In this document: positions 36,135 through 37,613 of the stretch, piece by piece
Position numbering within the stretch: the first letter of the stretch is position 1
How the letters are laid out: every line of letters starts with the position of its first letter
Source of the DNA: Gemmatimonadota bacterium
GTDB lineage: Bacteria; Gemmatimonadota; Gemmatimonadetes; Gemmatimonadales; GWC2-71-9
Direction: 5' to 3'
Assembly: GCA_025350665.1 (NCBI GenBank)
Contig: JANXXJ010000349.1
Span: forward strand, 1 to 37,613
DNA length: 37,613 nt
Notes under the pieces: model-generated
Databases searched by the model: none
What the model was told of the DNA's origin: nothing
The model's input: the letters and a program-made list of their open reading frames with translations, nothing else
Program-made: the position numbers and the translations under genes

Positions 36135-37158
36135 CCTCGTCCTTGGCATCGAGACCAGTTGCGACGAGACGTCGGCCGCCCTGATCGACATTACCGAGGG
36201 ACGGCCATCGTTGCGGAGCCTGGTCATCCTGTCCCAGGATGTTCACCGGATCTTCGGCGGCGTCGTGCCGGAACTCGCCAGTCGGGAACACGTGAAGACC
36301 CTCGACCCCGTGGTCACCCGGGCCCTCGCCGACGCCGGCGTCACGGCACGCGACATCTCCGCCATCGCGGTGACGGCAGGTCCGGGACTGATCGGGGCGC
36401 TTCTGGTCGGCGTGATGTACGCCAAAGGCCTGGCGCTGAACCTCGGTGTTCCGATGATCGGTGTCCACCATCACGAAGGCCACCTCTTTGCCCCGTCCTT
36501 CGAAGATCCCGAGTTCGGGCCGCCGTTCGTGGCCCTGCTGGTGAGCGGCGGCCACACCATGCTGCTCGACGTCCCGGCCTGGGGCGAGTATCGCCTGCTG
36601 GGCGAAACGCTGGACGACGCGGCCGGCGAGGCCTTCGACAAGGTCGGCACCCTGCTCGGGCTCACCTATCCGGCCGGCGCCGCGGTCGAGAAACTCGCAG
36701 CCACCGGCAACTCCGAGCGGTACCGATTCCCCCGGCCGCTGCTGAAGGATCAGTTCGATTTCTCCTTCAGCGGCCTCAAGACAGCCGTCCTCCGCGCCGT
36801 CCGGGCCAGCACCGATCTCGAGCGGGACCGGGCCGATCTGGCCCGCGGGTTCCAGGACGCGGCGCTCGACGTCCTCGTCGAGAAGACCACCCGGGCCGCG
36901 CGGGCCATGGACCGGCGCCGGGTCGCCATCGTTGGCGGCGTCGCCTGCAACCGGACCCTCGCAGACCGGATGCGGGCCAGGCTCACGGATGCCGTCGTGA
37001 GCGTGGCGAGCCCGCGTTTGAACACCGACAACGCCGCCATGATCGCCGCCGCGGGCGCCTGGCATCTGGCCCGCGGCGAACGAAGCGACTGGCATCTCGA
37101 ACCATTCGACTGGCGTCCGATGCCCGGCTTGGTCCGGGCGGCCGGTACCACCGCCTGA
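36127..37158 (+). CDS. tsaD: tRNA N6-threonylcarbamoyladenosine synthase subunit TsaD
   Basis: A 343-residue ASKHA-fold enzyme that transfers threonylcarbamoyl to A37 of ANN-decoding tRNAs. It starts with LGIETSCDET, has the metal site HHEGH (His115, His119), SGGHTML and the C-terminal GGVACNRTLADRM and NTDNAAMIA. Start choice: GTG at 36127 places the family N-terminus correctly; a TTG at 36103 would add an eight-residue extension. Overlaps the thioredoxin gene by 8 nt. Followed by lgt after 11 nt. Confidence 0.96.
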   Translation: MADLVLGIETSCDETSAALIDITEGRPSLRSLVILSQDVHRIFGGVVPELASREHVKTLDPVVTRALADAGVTARDISAIAVTAGPGLIGALLVGVMYAKGLALNLGVPMIGVHHHEGHLFAPSFEDPEFGPPFVALLVSGGHTMLLDVPAWGEYRLLGETLDDAAGEAFDKVGTLLGLTYPAGAAVEKLAATGNSERYRFPRPLLKDQFDFSFSGLKTAVLRAVRASTDLERDRADLARGFQDAALDVLVEKTTRAARAMDRRRVAIVGGVACNRTLADRMRARLTDAVVSVASPRLNTDNAAMIAAAGAWHLARGERSDWHLEPFDWRPMPGLVRAAGTTA

Positions 37159-37169
37159 CCCGGAATCCC

Positions 37170-37613
37170 ATGACCACCGTCTATCCGCTCGTCTTCCGAT
37201 TCGGCTCGTTCGAAGTCACCGGCTTCGGCATCATGATGATGCTGGCCTTCGTCGTTGGCGGCTGGCTCGTTGCTCTGGAAATCAGACGGCGCGGGTGGAA
37301 CGAGGACTACGGGGCTGACATCGTGGTAGCCGCCGTCGTCGGCGGCGTCGTGGGAGCCAAACTCTGGTACGTGGCCCTGACCGGCGACCCCGGCGCACTG
37401 CTCTCCCGTGGTGGTCTGGTGTGGTACGGCGGATTTCTTGGCGGCGTTCTGGCGGTCATGCTGAACGGCTGGCGCCGCAAAGTCCCGATGAGGATCACGG
37501 CACACCTCGTGGCGCCCGCCCTCGCCGGCGCCTACGCGCTAGGCCGGGTCGGCTGCTTCGTCGTGGGTGACGACTACGGCCGGCCGACGGACGCCTTCTG
37601 GGGCGTCAAATTT
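37170..37613 (+). CDS. lgt: Prolipoprotein diacylglyceryl transferase, 5' part
   Basis: The first 148 residues, cut by the window edge. Lgt is an inner-membrane enzyme that adds diacylglycerol to lipoprotein signal-peptide cysteines. Several hydrophobic helices are visible (for example FGIMMMLAFVVGGWLVAL). WYGGFLGG and the Lgt signature region GRVGCFVVGDDYGRPTD match the family. It starts 11 nt after tsaD. Confidence 0.94.
   Translation, partial: MTTVYPLVFRFGSFEVTGFGIMMMLAFVVGGWLVALEIRRRGWNEDYGADIVVAAVVGGVVGAKLWYVALTGDPGALLSRGGLVWYGGFLGGVLAVMLNGWRRKVPMRITAHLVAPALAGAYALGRVGCFVVGDDYGRPTDAFWGVKF

Overview
The window is about 37.6 kb of very G+C-rich DNA, roughly 70% by eye, almost fully coding, from a diderm (outer-membrane) bacterium. 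Surface-antigen-type outer-membrane protein, LPS-type heptosyltransferase, MsbA-type exporter, queuosine, RuvABC and Lgt genes all fit this. The overall gene order and style suggest Gemmatimonadota; that assignment is an inference, since there is no rRNA gene here. GTG and TTG starts and ATGA/GTGA/TGATG stop-start overlaps are common, so most genes lie in translationally coupled operons.

Layout. (1) 1-5.4 kb, plus strand: end of an unrecognised gene, then an NtrY-like histidine kinase, an NtrC-type sigma54 activator, a secreted polymer-like/beta-barrel outer-membrane protein and a DUF4390-like secreted protein, which looks like an envelope-sensing unit. (2) 5.4-9.5 kb, minus strand: HNH endonuclease, amidohydrolase/deaminase and class A penicillin-binding protein. 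(3) 9.5-11.1 kb, plus strand: tyrS and a short MscL channel. (4) 11.1-13.9 kb, minus strand: HerA/YjgR-type ATPase and class V aminotransferase. (5) 13.9-15.0 kb, plus strand: a patatin-like hydrolase fused to a ferredoxin domain. (6) 15.0-23.0 kb, minus strand: a surface-polysaccharide operon running from an MsbA-like ABC exporter through two CgeB-type glycosyltransferases, an FkbM methyltransferase, an exostosin-like glycosyltransferase and two frameshifted GT4 glycosyltransferases. The FkbM/exostosin pair has visibly lower G+C and seems to interrupt an older gene whose ends may survive on either side. (7) 23.0-37.6 kb, plus strand: GT9 heptosyltransferase, a small unknown protein, yebC, ruvC, ruvA, a 62-residue zinc ribbon, ruvB, queA, a small secreted protein, a GT4, tgt, yajC, def, fmt, rsmB, a PASTA protein, rpe, a TlpA-type thioredoxin, tsaD and the start of lgt. 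This block covers recombination, tRNA modification, protein maturation and secretion.

The most interesting signals lie across genes rather than in one gene. A 9-bp word, YGTTAGGCR, occurs 12 times in both orientations, and in 9 cases it forces the otherwise rare leucine codon TTA before GGC, so the DNA word itself seems to be selected. Two glycosyltransferase genes lack any ATG/GTG/TTG at the right place and instead have CTG exactly 5 nt after a strong Shine-Dalgarno. Several genes without a Shine-Dalgarno carry a -10-like TANNNT box 6-10 nt before the start codon, suggesting leaderless transcripts. I saw no tRNA or rRNA gene, CRISPR array, insertion sequence or phage gene, and no stretch over 300 bases without a gene.
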